Shown piece after piece: positions 58,001 through 64,000 of a stretch of DNA of 64,000 nt; position 1 is the first letter of the stretch; every line of letters begins with the position of its first letter. A model generated the notes under the pieces. The model did not search any database and had not been told where the DNA came from. It saw nothing but the letters and a program-made list of their open reading frames with translations. The DNA is taken from positions 3,871,918 to 3,935,917 of the forward strand of contig RPFO01000165.1 of assembly GCA_009746045.1 (NCBI GenBank). Direction: 5' to 3'. The DNA is from Mesostigma viride. Lineage: Eukaryota; Streptophyta; Mesostigmatophyceae; Mesostigmatales; Mesostigmataceae. Both the position numbers and the translations under genes were made by a program.

Positions 58001-60642
58001 TGTACATGTCCACGAGGGATGACAGCATGCCCCAGAGATCAACCGAGTCTTCCTCCAGCTCCATTTTGCCGCTGTCGATCTTGGCCAAATCCTGAATACA
58101 TGGCCAAAGGATTCCAAGACAGTACATATTGGTTATGAGGTCAACCAGTAAGTCTTCCTCGACATTCACCTAGCTGACCTTGCTGATGTCGATATTCACC
58201 TGAGTCATAGAAATAAGGGTCTGCGTCCCTCCCTCCCTCCCTCCCTCCCTCCCTCCCTCCCTCCCTCCCTCCCTCCCTCCCTCCCTCCCTCCCTCCCTCC
58301 CTCCCTCCCTCCCTCCCTCCCTCCCTCCCTCCCTCCCTCCCTCCCTCCCTCCCTCCCTCCCTCCCTCCCTCCCTCCCTCCCTCCCTCCCTCCCTCCAGCC
58401 CGCCTCCCCCCCCCCCCCCCCCCGCCCCCACAACAGTCGAGCATTCTCAACCAGCACGGAAATTCACAAGCTCAGGTGATACGCTATCCTCCAGCAGTCC
58501 GTCTTGCTTCTGTTTAGGGTTACACCGTCCTTGTTGTCAGTGTCCGCCAGTCAGTAATAACAACCTCGCGGGACAATGCCGACCCAGCCATCCGTGAGGG
58601 AAGCCTGCATGCCTCACGGTTGGCAACGTATCGGCTGGATGTTGAGCAGGTTGAGTGGCCTTCAGCACTGTGGACACGCGCTGGATGACTCCACACTCGC
58701 ATCACTATGTTTCAACGAAAACAAGCATTACTGATACAAAGTACCCGCATGTCTCACTGGCAGCACACCGTACCAGCAGGCTGTTGAGGATGTTGAGAGG
58801 AGCGAACCAGCAGGCCGTTGAGGATGTGAGAGGAGCGTACCAGCAGGCTGTTGAGGATGTTGAGGAGCATTGTTGACGCGCGCTTGATGATCTCTACGCT
58901 GCCGCGCGCCGAGCCGAGCAAGGGGTCCATCAGCAGCAGGTCCACACAGCCAAGGATGCCTGCGGGGAGGAAAGGAATCGTGCGAAGGGCAAGGTGAATA
59001 GTGACAGGTGTCAGGAATAAGCACGCCTGCTACACGTCTACACAGCCAAGGATGCCTGGAGGGAACAGGGTGAGGTCGTGAGGAAACACCAGGATCAATG
59101 GTGGCGTGGGTAACGTATAAGGCTACAGGTCCACTTAGCCCGGGATGCTTGGGGAGGGGGGAAAGGAAATGGCAAGCACATCAAGGGCAACACCCCACCA
59201 CACACACCCCTCCCACCCAGTCATCAGTGTGGTTCTACATATAATCATTTCTATTTTACTTATTGACCCACCTCCTCATCATCAGCGTTTCCTAAATGAA
59301 AGAACTACCTCGCCCCCCCACTCACTTGTCATCGGCGAACGCGCATTGAAAAAACATGCTACTATCTATTTATATAACATCCCCGCCTCCACTCACTGGT
59401 CATGGGCGTGCGCATCTTTTCCCAGTTGTCAGTGAGAAGAAAACAATACGAATTGTAGAATGAAAACTCACTGGTCATGGGCGTGCGGACATATCTTGTG
59501 CGACCTGTTGGCCAGGAACGCCGACTGGGCCTCGTCTCTAGTGCCCCAGCCTACTATCGAGACCTGTTGGCCAGGAACGCCGACTGGGCCTTGTCTCTGA
59601 GCCCCAGCCTACTATCGAGACCTGTTGGCCAGGAACGCCGACTGGGCCTCGTCTCTAGTGCCCCAGCCTATAATTGACACATACGAGTATACACCTTCCC
59701 CTCCACTCACACGAGTATAAACATCAAGGAGACAACCAGCGCAGGCCAGAAATCGGGAAATCCGGACCATGGTAGCTCGAGCCTGCCGTTATCTTGTCCG
59801 CGTGTTCGAGTCGTTCAGGATGATGAATATGAATGGTGATGGCAATATGTAGCCTTGTGCATTGAAATTATGGCTGGCTTACGTGTAGAGCGACTAGATG
59901 ACCTAGACGGTGGGGCCGGAAACAGCTTGCTTGATCAGGGCGTGTGTTTCGAGCCTAACTGGCCGGGAGTGTCTAGTGGTGAGCACCATTGCTGCGATCG
60001 CTCTCCCACCATTTACGAGGAAATATCCGCAAATGGAAAACCACTGAAAAGGTTTAGCTAGTCAGTCATTACGTTAGCCATGCCATGATTCTAAACGTCC
60101 AAGAACTGCACACGGTGCAAAGGCAAAAATCCGAGGACAGCACTTTCAAATGTGCGGCGGGAACCAAAAGCCCGCGTATGCCAGAAAACATCGTGTTGCT
60201 GCAGCGACGCGACGATGTGGACAACGAATCCAGTGCCAAACTCGGAACGGCCGCAAAGGAGATCTCGCATCACAGGGATAAACATACCTTCCCCTCCCCC
60301 CCTCACTCGTATAAAGACACCTTCCACTCCACTCACTGGTCATGGGCGTGCGGATCTCGTGTGAGATGTTCGCGAGGAACGCCGACTTAGTCTCATTGCT
60401 AACTTCAGCGCGGTGCTTCATTTCCTGCAGCTGCAGGTTCATCAGCTCAAGCTCCTGCCCGAGCTCCACCTCCTTCTTGACGGTGCGCGTCAGCGTCAGG
60501 CTGACCACCGAGCCGATCTGGGCGCGCCAGGTGGCGTGGTGTGTGTGGTGGGGGGGGAGATGAGGAAGAGGAGCAACATGCGTAAGAGAAAGCGACAAAA
60601 AATGATGGGCAGAGAAGGTGGCTGGAGGGCGGGCAGCAGCTG

Positions 60643-60694
<52 letters not shown>

Positions 60695-60695
60695 T

Positions 60696-60731
<36 letters not shown>

Positions 60732-63700
60732 GCCGGCCTGGGGAGTGGGTGTGCAAGTGGAATGCTTGGAAAGCTCTTCGCCTGCAGTATACTTGGAGGG
60801 GGGGGGGGGGGAAGCGAGCGAGCAAGAGCGAGAGCGAGAGCGAGAGCGAGAGCGAGAGCGAGAGCGAGAGCGAGAGCGAGAGCGAGAGCGAGAGCGAGAG
60901 CGAGAGCGAGAGCGAGAGCGAGAGCGAGAGCGAGAGCGAGAGCGAGAGCGAGAGCGAGAGCGAGAGCGAGAGCGAGAGCGAGAGCGAGAGCGAGAGCGAG
61001 AGCGAGAGCGAGAGCGAGAGCGAGAGCGAGAGCGAGAGCGAGAGCGAGAGCGAGAGCGAGAGCGAGAGCGAGAGCGAGAGCGAGAGCGAGAGCGAGAGCG
61101 AGAGCGAGCATCTGAGCGCAAGTATTTATCTGAGTGCGTGTCTTATCCGTCTGTGCGTGTGTGTCTGTGTCCCTATCTGCCACTGTGTGAAAAAAAAAAG
61201 TCGGGGGATGCGACGGTAGAACACAATCCATGGGGTGCAGGACAGAAGACGATGGCAGTCAGTGTGTGAACGACAGCAGGCTACAGAGAAATGCCATTAC
61301 AAGACTGCTACCGCACGCACCGCAAAATCTACAAAAGCTGCTAGAGCACCCACAGCAAATACCACAAAAGACTTGCTACCGGCCGCATCATTAAAAAAAT
61401 TAATAATAAGTAAAATTCTTCACCGGAAACAGACCGCTGCCACACACACTTTGCATGACGGAAGTTTACAAAAGAGCCCAGCTACCCATGCACCGCACGT
61501 ACAACAAAGAATGCTACCAGATGCAGAGCATCGTGTAGGCTTTGCCAGTGCTACGCAATATTTTGCATAAAACTAGGCAATACTGCTAGCACACGCGCTG
61601 CCCATGACAGAAAACTGCCAAAGATTGCTGCTAGCACACGCACCGCCGCGGTGGCCAGCGCAACCAGGATGATCACGAGCAGCGTCTTGTTGGATGTGTC
61701 ATCGATGTCCCCCATGATCTTCCCACGGGGGATCAGGAGCACGGCCACCATGGATAGTCCCGAATCCACCTCCAGCAACAGCACCGATATGTAGGTAGAC
61801 CCTGCTTGTCCCAGGGAGGCCACGCGGTGGATGGGCCCCGGCTTGGCCCGCAGCCAGGCGACAAAGTCAAGCACGAGGGGCGCTGGGGGATTGGTCGTGT
61901 TGCGGTTCACCTTGATGATGTTATTGGTGGCGACCGCCGGGACCTGCCAGCTGTCAGCGTTGGCGCAGCAGGGGTCGGTGGGGTGCTTCAGGCAGAAGCT
62001 GTGCCCCGGGGGCGTTGGTCAGTTGACGTTGGTTGGTTGAGGGAGGAGGGGGGAGGAAGGAGGGGAAGGAGGTGTGCGTGGGGAGGGGCAAGAAAAGAAG
62101 GCAGATACAGACCAAGGCAAAAGTCAGAAGGCAAGAAAAGATAGGAAAGCAAACAAATATTCAATTAAACAGGGGTAAATAAAAAATAATAATTAATGCC
62201 TTCCGATATACATAGCACTTATAAGTGGAGCTCGTCCAGCAACTCCTCCGAGACAAGGACAGATAACTAGATAGTTTTGTGAAGAAGAGATGCTTAGTAA
62301 TATACATATAGCACTCACGCGCGCTCGTCGAGCAGCTGCTCAAGGACGGTGTGTACTCTACAAAAAGTGATCATAAAACAGCCAAAGAGATAGAACCGGC
62401 CAACTCATCACTCAGAGAGATAGGACCGGAAGACTCATCACTCACGCGCGCTCGTCGAGCAGCTGCTCGGAGACCACCTGCGCGGCCGCCCGGATGTACT
62501 TGTCGCTCGTGTCAAACACGGTGATGGTCGACGCATTGCGCACGAGGGACTCCTCGTGCGACGACGCGACAAACTGGCCGTTCGCCATCATCACAAACAT
62601 GTCCCCGCCGCGCAGGGGAAGGCCCGCGAGGAAGGTGGACAGGCGCTGGAGCAGAAAGTTCCCACCAATCACGGCTGGTGGAAACAAAAAGGGGAAGAGA
62701 GGTGGAAATGAAAATGGGAAAGCAAGGAGGTGGAAAGGAAGGGGTGCAGACAGCGGGGTGGGGTTGTGAACATGTTGTGGGGGTGGGCTCGACCGGTGAA
62801 CCCCTTTGATCAATTGATTACTAGCATGTTAGCCGCGGGAGCTGTAGATTGCCCCCGATCCTGGCGGCTGGCGACGAAGAGGGTGGGGGTGAGGTACAGG
62901 GGTGGTGGTGGGGGGTAGGAGAACAAATAGGTAGATCAAATCACTTGGTACTGCATGTGCGCGATAGGCGTCGGAGGAGGAAGTCCGCCTGTGACGGCTG
63001 GTGGAGGCAAGGGGGTGGGAACAAGACAAAGGGGTGGGAATGTGTGTGTGCTGGGGGCGGTATTCGAGGCTAAGACAGGTTATTTCTTACATGATACTGC
63101 TGGATCATTAAGTCGCCGCTGACCATGGCTGGTGGAGATAAAGGGGTAGAGACTAAAGAGGTAGAGGAAGGGCCAAGGGGTGTTATAGGCTAATTTTTTT
63201 GAAACCATCCCTATAGGGGAAAAAATCATCAGGGGGACAACCAGCGCAGGCCAGAAATTGGCATTATGTACATGATCGCCCATGAAGCTACAAGTTGCCA
63301 CAAATCGCTGCAGGTGGGGATGGAAGGGGATTGGGTGCGTGTGCCGGGTTATTAGGGATCGCTGATTATTATTGATGTTATTAGGGATGGCTTGTGTTTT
63401 GTTTTGGATTGAGTGATCACCGCTTGACTAGGTGATCGGGGACAAAAAGGAAGGCCCCCTTTTCCCTTCCCTCCCCACCCCATTGAAAAAAAACCACGAA
63501 CATGCACAAAACAAAACACAGAGCCAGCAAGCACAGGAACCCAACCCATTCACGCCTGCGCAGTGAGAGTGCGCTCGGGTTGAGCTTGAGCCAATCCCTA
63601 TCGGCAAGTTTTGAGGGTTCCACCATGTATCTGCCACCCATGCTTTCTGAATGTTGCTGGCTTACTACACAAGACTGGCGTAAAAACACTACTACGTTGG

Positions 63701-63884
63701 CAAGTGTTCACGAGTCTGGAATTTGGAAGACTTTGACCAATGTTGGCAACTGATAGCATTGTCATGATTCAGTAGCTTACCAACTAACTTCTTCTCGGGG
63801 TTGAACACGGGCGTGGAGAAGGTCATGATGGGGCCGCTCCACCCGGCCTGTAACAGGTAGGTCAGCTCCTCGCGCGCAGCATTC
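39929..63884 (-). CDS. Hybrid histidine kinase, 19 exons visible, 5' end beyond the window
   Basis: Nineteen GT-AG exons join in consistent phase to about 1,714 codons ending TAA at 39929. Order: Cache-like extracellular sensor (exons 1-3), transmembrane helix across the exon 3/4 junction, HisKA with the phospho-acceptor His in [13 protein letters not shown] (exon 4), dimerisation helix (exons 5-6), HATPase_c N box [15 protein letters not shown] (exon 8), G1 DDSGLGIP and F box FDDFNQAD (exon 10), G2 GGTGLGLSI (exon 11). A long, weakly conserved Ser/Gly/Ala-rich linker follows (exons 12-16). The receiver has acidic VEDTEIN, phospho-acceptor Asp in [17 protein letters not shown] and Lys in FLTK (exons 17-19). 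The protein would sense a ligand at a membrane and pass phosphate His to Asp and on to a phosphotransfer protein. Oddities: a 385-bp exon inserted between the N and G1 boxes, KQP in place of the usual KP, and introns filled with copies of their own splice sites. One base appears missing in a C-run in exon 12. Confidence 0.88.
40140..40994 (-). repeat. Intron 18: degenerate donor copies and a 30-bp minisatellite
   Basis: On the minus strand exon 18 ends GACAAAG|GTGGGCAGTGC. The intron repeats variants of GGACAAAGGTGGGC (plus: CCCACCTTTGTCC) near 40500, 40545, 40655, 40695 and 40770. It then has six full 30-bp units plus a partial unit at 40774-40969 (first words TTTGTATCTCTATCGTATTC). On minus each unit carries CATAGGTGAATAC, an AG|GT donor-like site. 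Confidence 0.75.
40995..41159 (-). CDS. Histidine kinase exon 18 (receiver, second half)
   Basis: Acceptor CTTGTCCAG, donor GTGGGC at 40994. It encodes [37 protein letters not shown] and [12 protein letters not shown], with the conserved Thr of ALTA and the invariant Lys near the end. Confidence 0.92.
41567..41626. repeat. 15-bp tandem repeat
   Basis: GTATGGTAAACGTTG is repeated about four times in intron 17 of the histidine kinase gene. Confidence 0.85.
42040..42165 (-). repeat. Copies of the exon 17 donor in intron 17
   Basis: Exon 17 ends (minus) CTCATGGACTGCCAG|GTGGGT. Downstream copies read CTTATGGACTGCCTGGTGGG (about 42150-42126) and a weaker ATACTTTCAGGTGGGTTTG version (about 42056-42038). 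Confidence 0.65.
42246..42592 (-). CDS. Histidine kinase exon 17 (receiver, first half)
   Basis: Acceptor CCGTCATCAG, donor GTGGGT at 42245. After an Ala/Ser-rich stretch it encodes [20 protein letters not shown] and then [12 protein letters not shown]. Glu-Asp in VED forms the acidic Mg-binding pair, and the Asp in LMDCQ is the phosphate acceptor. Confidence 0.92.
43287..43545. repeat. Degenerate ~27-30-bp tandem array in intron 16
   Basis: About nine units vary around GAGACCAAAACTAAGATTTC with spacers such as GAGGGG or AGGA. No coding potential is seen. Confidence 0.8.
43559..43871 (-). CDS. Histidine kinase exon 16 (linker)
   Basis: Acceptor CATGAACAG, donor GTATGT at 43558. It encodes [20 protein letters not shown] and [20 protein letters not shown]. 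Acceptor-side copies of its first 30 bases occur upstream at about 43984 and 44128. Confidence 0.65.
44200..44605 (-). repeat. Four degraded copies of the exon 15 end and donor
   Basis: Exon 15 ends CTGCAAGAGGCACTGCAG|GTAAGC. Copies on minus: CTTCAGGAGGCGCTGGAGGT (44598-44578), GAACGAGGGGCTGCAGGTAA (near 44465), GGCCGCAGTCTGCAGGTGAT (near 44362), GCAAGAGGTGCTGCAGGTGA (near 44210). All keep the GT at the junction. Confidence 0.75.
44664..44749. repeat. (AATG)n microsatellite
   Basis: Some twenty tetranucleotide units with two interruptions, in intron 15. Confidence 0.97.
44862..45022. repeat. C-rich low-complexity tract
   Basis: About 160 bp are almost all C with scattered G, immediately downstream (minus) of the exon 15 donor. 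The G-rich minus strand would be G-quadruplex prone. Long frames through it are artefacts of composition. Confidence 0.95.
45031..45532 (-). CDS. Histidine kinase exon 15 (linker)
   Basis: Acceptor CGCCACAG, donor GTAAGC at 45030. It encodes a Gly/Arg-rich start and then [20 protein letters not shown] and [16 protein letters not shown], which is alpha-beta-like. Four degraded copies of the LRLQEALQ-donor end follow in the intron near 44590, 44465, 44360 and 44210. Confidence 0.68.
46634..47000 (-). CDS. Histidine kinase exon 14 (linker)
   Basis: Acceptor CGTTGCCAG, donor GTGGGT at 46633. It encodes [20 protein letters not shown], then [15 protein letters not shown] and [20 protein letters not shown]. 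The composition is mixed; no domain is assigned. Phase fits. Confidence 0.6.
47893..48527 (-). CDS. Histidine kinase exon 13 (linker)
   Basis: Acceptor GACCCTGCAG, donor GTGAGA at 47892. It encodes [11 protein letters not shown], a Pro/Ser-rich stretch, [20 protein letters not shown] and [20 protein letters not shown], then Gly/Ala-rich low complexity. No motif is complete. The phase fits both neighbours. Confidence 0.6.
48893..49345. repeat. Two degenerate ~21-bp arrays in intron 12
   Basis: 48893-49080 repeats words such as GCTATAATGCAACCAATGCA. 49160-49345 repeats ATCAAAACAAATCCTTTAAAT-like words. Both lie beyond the 59-bp array in the same intron. Confidence 0.75.
49399..50350 (-). repeat. 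59/60-bp minisatellite, about 16 units, containing the exon 12 donor sequence
   Basis: Sixteen units each contain CCCACCAGGTC on plus; unit length alternates 59/60 by one G (CACACGCAACCC or CACACGGCAACCC). On minus each unit contains GCCGTGTGGCACGCTTGGAC, closely matching the exon 12 end and donor GCCGTGTG|GTACGTTGGAT at 50377-50359. The array starts directly after that donor. Confidence 0.92.
50369..51002 (-). CDS. Histidine kinase exon 12 (linker, weak receiver-like)
   Basis: Acceptor GTGGCAG, donor GTACGT at 50368. It encodes a Ser-rich start ([16 protein letters not shown]), then [20 protein letters not shown] and [14 protein letters not shown], resembling a degenerate receiver. The frame breaks in a C-run at about 50594-50605, consistent with one missing base; after it the sense continues to DAVRKAVW and joins exon 13 in phase. 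Confidence 0.65.
51388..51612. repeat. (CCAACG)n microsatellite
   Basis: About 37 hexamer units with two interruptions lie in intron 11, about 70 bp beyond the exon 11 donor on minus. Long Ala/Leu, Val/Gly or Arg/Trp repeat frames here are not genes. Confidence 0.97.
51681..51900 (-). CDS. Histidine kinase exon 11 (G2 box)
   Basis: Acceptor CAAACCGCAG; donor GTGGGT at 51680 chosen by phase. It encodes [20 protein letters not shown] and [18 protein letters not shown], the G2 box and the last strands of HATPase_c. Three further copies of the acceptor-plus-exon start lie upstream in the intron (about 52030, 52260 and 52520). Confidence 0.9.
51980..52530 (-). repeat. Pseudo-acceptor copies of exon 11 start
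   Basis: The exon 11 start is GCAG|CACCACGCGCATCTACGG on minus. Copies: CAGCACCACGCGCATCTACG at about 52025-52005, followed by GCGACACGGGGCTGGGCCTC; ACAGCACCACGTGCATCTAC at about 52265-52245; a weaker GCACCCCGCGCATCTGTAG at about 52525-52505. Confidence 0.8.
52545..52808. repeat. 27-28-bp tandem array in intron 10
   Basis: About ten units of AACTATGGAGCCAAGGTGAA and GAGGGCC with small changes. The unit contains CCAAGGTGAAG. Confidence 0.9.
53095..53345 (-). repeat. Copies of the exon 10 donor in intron 10
   Basis: Exon 10 ends CAGGCAGACACCAG|GTGGGCTAGG on minus. Variants recur: AGGTACCAGGTGGGCTATC (near 53315), AGCTAGCAGGTGGGCTAGC (near 53285), CAGACACCAGGTGGGCTGCC (near 53222) and CAGGCACCAGGTGGGCAACC (near 53125). 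Confidence 0.82.
53352..53499 (-). CDS. Histidine kinase exon 10 (G1 and F boxes)
   Basis: Acceptor CCCCCTGCAG, donor GTGGGC at 53351. It encodes [20 protein letters not shown] and FDDFNQADT, the ATP-binding G1 and F boxes. Joins exon 11 as [12 protein letters not shown]. Confidence 0.92.
54277..54661 (-). CDS. Histidine kinase exon 9 (insert between N and G1 boxes)
   Basis: Acceptor AACGTTCAG, donor GTGAGC at 54276. 385 bp encode a Ser/Pro/Gly-rich segment ([20 protein letters not shown]) and then [20 protein letters not shown]. It lengthens the ATP-lid region between the N and G1 boxes by about 128 residues, far more than in typical kinases. Phase fits on both sides. Confidence 0.7.
55370..56117 (-). 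repeat. A dozen degenerate copies of the exon 8 donor in intron 8
   Basis: Exon 8 ends ACATACGCACAG|GTAAAGGGG on minus. The next 750 bp repeat variants such as GCGCGCAGGTACAGGGA, GGGCGCAGGTAAAGGG, GCGCGCAGGTGAGGGA, GGTGCAGGTGAGGGG and TGTACAGGTAAAGGG, spaced about 30-80 bp. Nearly every copy keeps CAGGT. Confidence 0.82.
56118..56253 (-). CDS. Histidine kinase exon 8 (N box)
   Basis: Acceptor CCCTGGCAG at 56254, donor GTAAAG at 56117. It encodes [20 protein letters not shown], the N box that binds Mg-ATP, then [15 protein letters not shown]. This acceptor is preferred because it restores the GD-x-x-R-x-x-Q-I-L pattern and avoids a TGA just upstream. Confidence 0.9.
57001..57072 (-). CDS. Histidine kinase exon 7
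   Basis: A short 72-bp exon. Acceptor GCCTGCAG, donor GTATGC at 57000. It encodes [19 protein letters not shown] and HVVRG, the segment leading into the ATP-binding domain. Joins exon 8 as VVRG-DVTRIQQ. Confidence 0.82.
57570..57930 (-). repeat. Copies of the exon 6 end and donor
   Basis: On plus the functional edge reads CTCACCTGTACATGTCCACG then AGGGATGACAGCATGCCCC. Copies with the AGCATGCCCC end lie at about 57575-57600, 57780-57815 and 57895-57925. A CTCACCTGTACATGCCGACA copy lies near 57696. Confidence 0.78.
58000..58091 (-). CDS. Histidine kinase exon 6
   Basis: Acceptor TGTATTCAG, donor GTGAGG at 57999. It encodes [20 protein letters not shown], matching the D-x-x-K-I-x-S-G-K block after HisKA. 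Related copies of its end lie at 57895-57925, 57780-57815, 57690-57725 and 57570-57600. Confidence 0.9.
58226..58397. repeat. (CCCT)n microsatellite
   Basis: About 43 uninterrupted tetranucleotide units, followed by a C homopolymer near 58408-58422, in intron 5. Confidence 0.98.
58841..58959 (-). CDS. Histidine kinase exon 5
   Basis: Acceptor TCCCCGCAG, donor GTACGC at 58840. It encodes [15 protein letters not shown] and [19 protein letters not shown], the second HisKA helix region. Two further copies of the exon end plus a donor-like GT follow at about 58814 and 58778; the phase-0 join to exon 6 works with the first. Confidence 0.85.
59319..59690 (-). repeat. Pseudo-exon copies of the H-box exon end
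   Basis: Three near-identical units of about 60 bp (starting near 59500, 59560 and 59622 on plus; each with TGTTGGCCAGGAACGCCGAC) match the plus strand of exon 4 around TCGCGAGGAACGCCGACTTA. Donor-side copies ACTCACTGGTCATGGGCGTG lie at 59391 and 59469, with a weaker one at 59320. They are decayed and open no usable frame. Confidence 0.8.
60337..60517 (-). CDS. Histidine kinase exon 4 (H box)
   Basis: Acceptor GCGCCAG, donor GTGAGT at 60336. It completes the membrane helix ([10 protein letters not shown]), then a charged coiled linker ([20 protein letters not shown]) and the HisKA H box [13 protein letters not shown] with the phosphorylated His. Degenerate copies of this exon's end lie in the next intron at 59319-59680. 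Confidence 0.92.
60642..60735. repeat. (GGCT)n microsatellite
   Basis: About 23 units with one interruption in intron 3. Confidence 0.97.
60825..61109. repeat. (GAGAGC)n microsatellite
   Basis: About 47 hexamer units in intron 3. Glu-Arg, Ala-Arg or Leu-Ala repeat frames through it are compositional artefacts. Confidence 0.98.
61290..61643 (-). repeat. Degenerate copies of the exon 3 donor region in intron 3
   Basis: The donor region on plus reads TTGCTGCTAGCACACGCACC at about 61625-61644. Variants CTGCTAGCACACGCGCTGCC, CTGCTACCGCACGCACCGC, CTGCTAGAGCACCCACAGC and AGCTACCCATGCACCGCACG occur through the intron. Confidence 0.65.
61644..61998 (-). CDS. Histidine kinase exon 3
   Basis: Acceptor GGCACAG, donor GTGCGT at 61643. 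It encodes the end of the sensor ([18 protein letters not shown], four Cys within 20 residues across the junction region) and the start of the transmembrane helix [14 protein letters not shown]. Phase 0 at the end. Confidence 0.85.
62219..62341 (-). repeat. Copies of the exon 2 end and donor in intron 2
   Basis: The 29 bases at 62313-62341 are identical to 62440-62468, which span the exon 2 end and its GTGAGT donor. A third, degenerate copy (GCTCGTCCAGCAACTCCTCC) is at about 62230-62249. Confidence 0.9.
62446..62674 (-). CDS. Histidine kinase exon 2
   Basis: Acceptor TTTCCACCAG, donor GTGAGT at 62445. It encodes [20 protein letters not shown] then [19 protein letters not shown], the strand-helix pattern of a Cache domain (G-x-L-I-A-S-S-like block). 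The last 23 bases and donor are copied almost exactly in the following intron at 62313-62341. Confidence 0.85.
63781..63884 (-). CDS. Histidine kinase exon 1 (first visible)
   Basis: Acceptor GATGTCCAG at 63885, donor GTAAGC at 63780. It encodes [20 protein letters not shown] and [13 protein letters not shown], the middle of a Cache-type sensor fold. It ends in phase 1 and joins exon 2 as KLV-AVIGG. Upstream exons lie outside the window. Confidence 0.8.
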
Positions 63885-64000
63885 CTGGACATCGCAAACC
63901 ATGACACCAGCCAAAATAACACCGGTGCGGGGCACAGAACAGACACATCGACAAGGGATTCTATGAAAAGGGGCATATCTGACAGCACAGAAAGACCAAA

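Noticed and set aside
58141-58457. Glu-Gly-rich protein on minus
   Set aside because: It is the translation of the (CCCT)n microsatellite plus a C homopolymer in an intron.
60146-61269. Long Glu-Arg, Ser-Arg and Leu-Ala repeat frames on both strands
   Set aside because: They arise from (GAGAGC)n and (GGCT)n repeats in an intron; only exon 60337-60517 is coding.

Overview
The window is nuclear DNA of a eukaryote, most likely a green-lineage microalga. This assignment is inferred from gene families, not from an identified locus. The evidence is GT-AG spliced genes, a GT29 sialyltransferase-like enzyme, a trichome-birefringence-like PC-esterase, a membrane hybrid histidine kinase with many short exons, APE-type and restriction-like-endonuclease (RLE) non-LTR retrotransposons, and very heavy micro- and minisatellite content. 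No operons, rRNA, tRNA or CRISPR arrays were found.

Layout. 1-2.0 kb: gene-poor, with a cluster of a short motif in both orientations. 2.0-8.8 kb: one complete RLE-type retrotransposon on the minus strand, bounded by a 31-bp target-site duplication. Its reconstructed protein order is PHD finger, RING-H2, C2H2 fingers, reverse transcriptase, CCHC, RLE nuclease. It carries eight 170-bp tandem monomers at its 5' end. 9.2-10.3 kb: intronless GT29 gene. 10.9-16.2 kb: an orphan LINE ORF1 on plus, then two LINE fragments on minus. 16.2-23.8 kb: nested relics of DNA elements, a split gag gene and foldback repeats. 23.8-27.3 kb: a LINE fragment abutted by a 1.9-kb TTAA-flanked element. 28.2-29.4 kb: PC-esterase gene. 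29.4-33.3 kb: no gene recognised. 33.35-37.62 kb: a 5'-truncated LINE with a 12-bp target-site duplication and a tetranucleotide tail. 37.6-39.9 kb: no gene recognised.

39.9-63.9 kb (minus strand): one large hybrid histidine kinase gene, 5'-incomplete at the window edge. Nineteen exons could be joined in consistent splice phase, about 1,700 codons: Cache-like sensor, transmembrane helix, HisKA, HATPase_c, a long poorly conserved linker, and a C-terminal receiver.

The most unusual signal is in this gene's introns. In most of them the sequence beyond the exon is made of degenerate tandem copies of that intron's own exon edge, usually the 5' splice site and sometimes the 3' splice site, in places amplified into minisatellites. 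The second notable signal is the RLE element's PHD/RING/C2H2 combination and its homogeneous 170-bp 5' monomers. Most transposon reading frames carry single-base breaks, many at G/C homopolymers, so part of the apparent decay may be assembly error.
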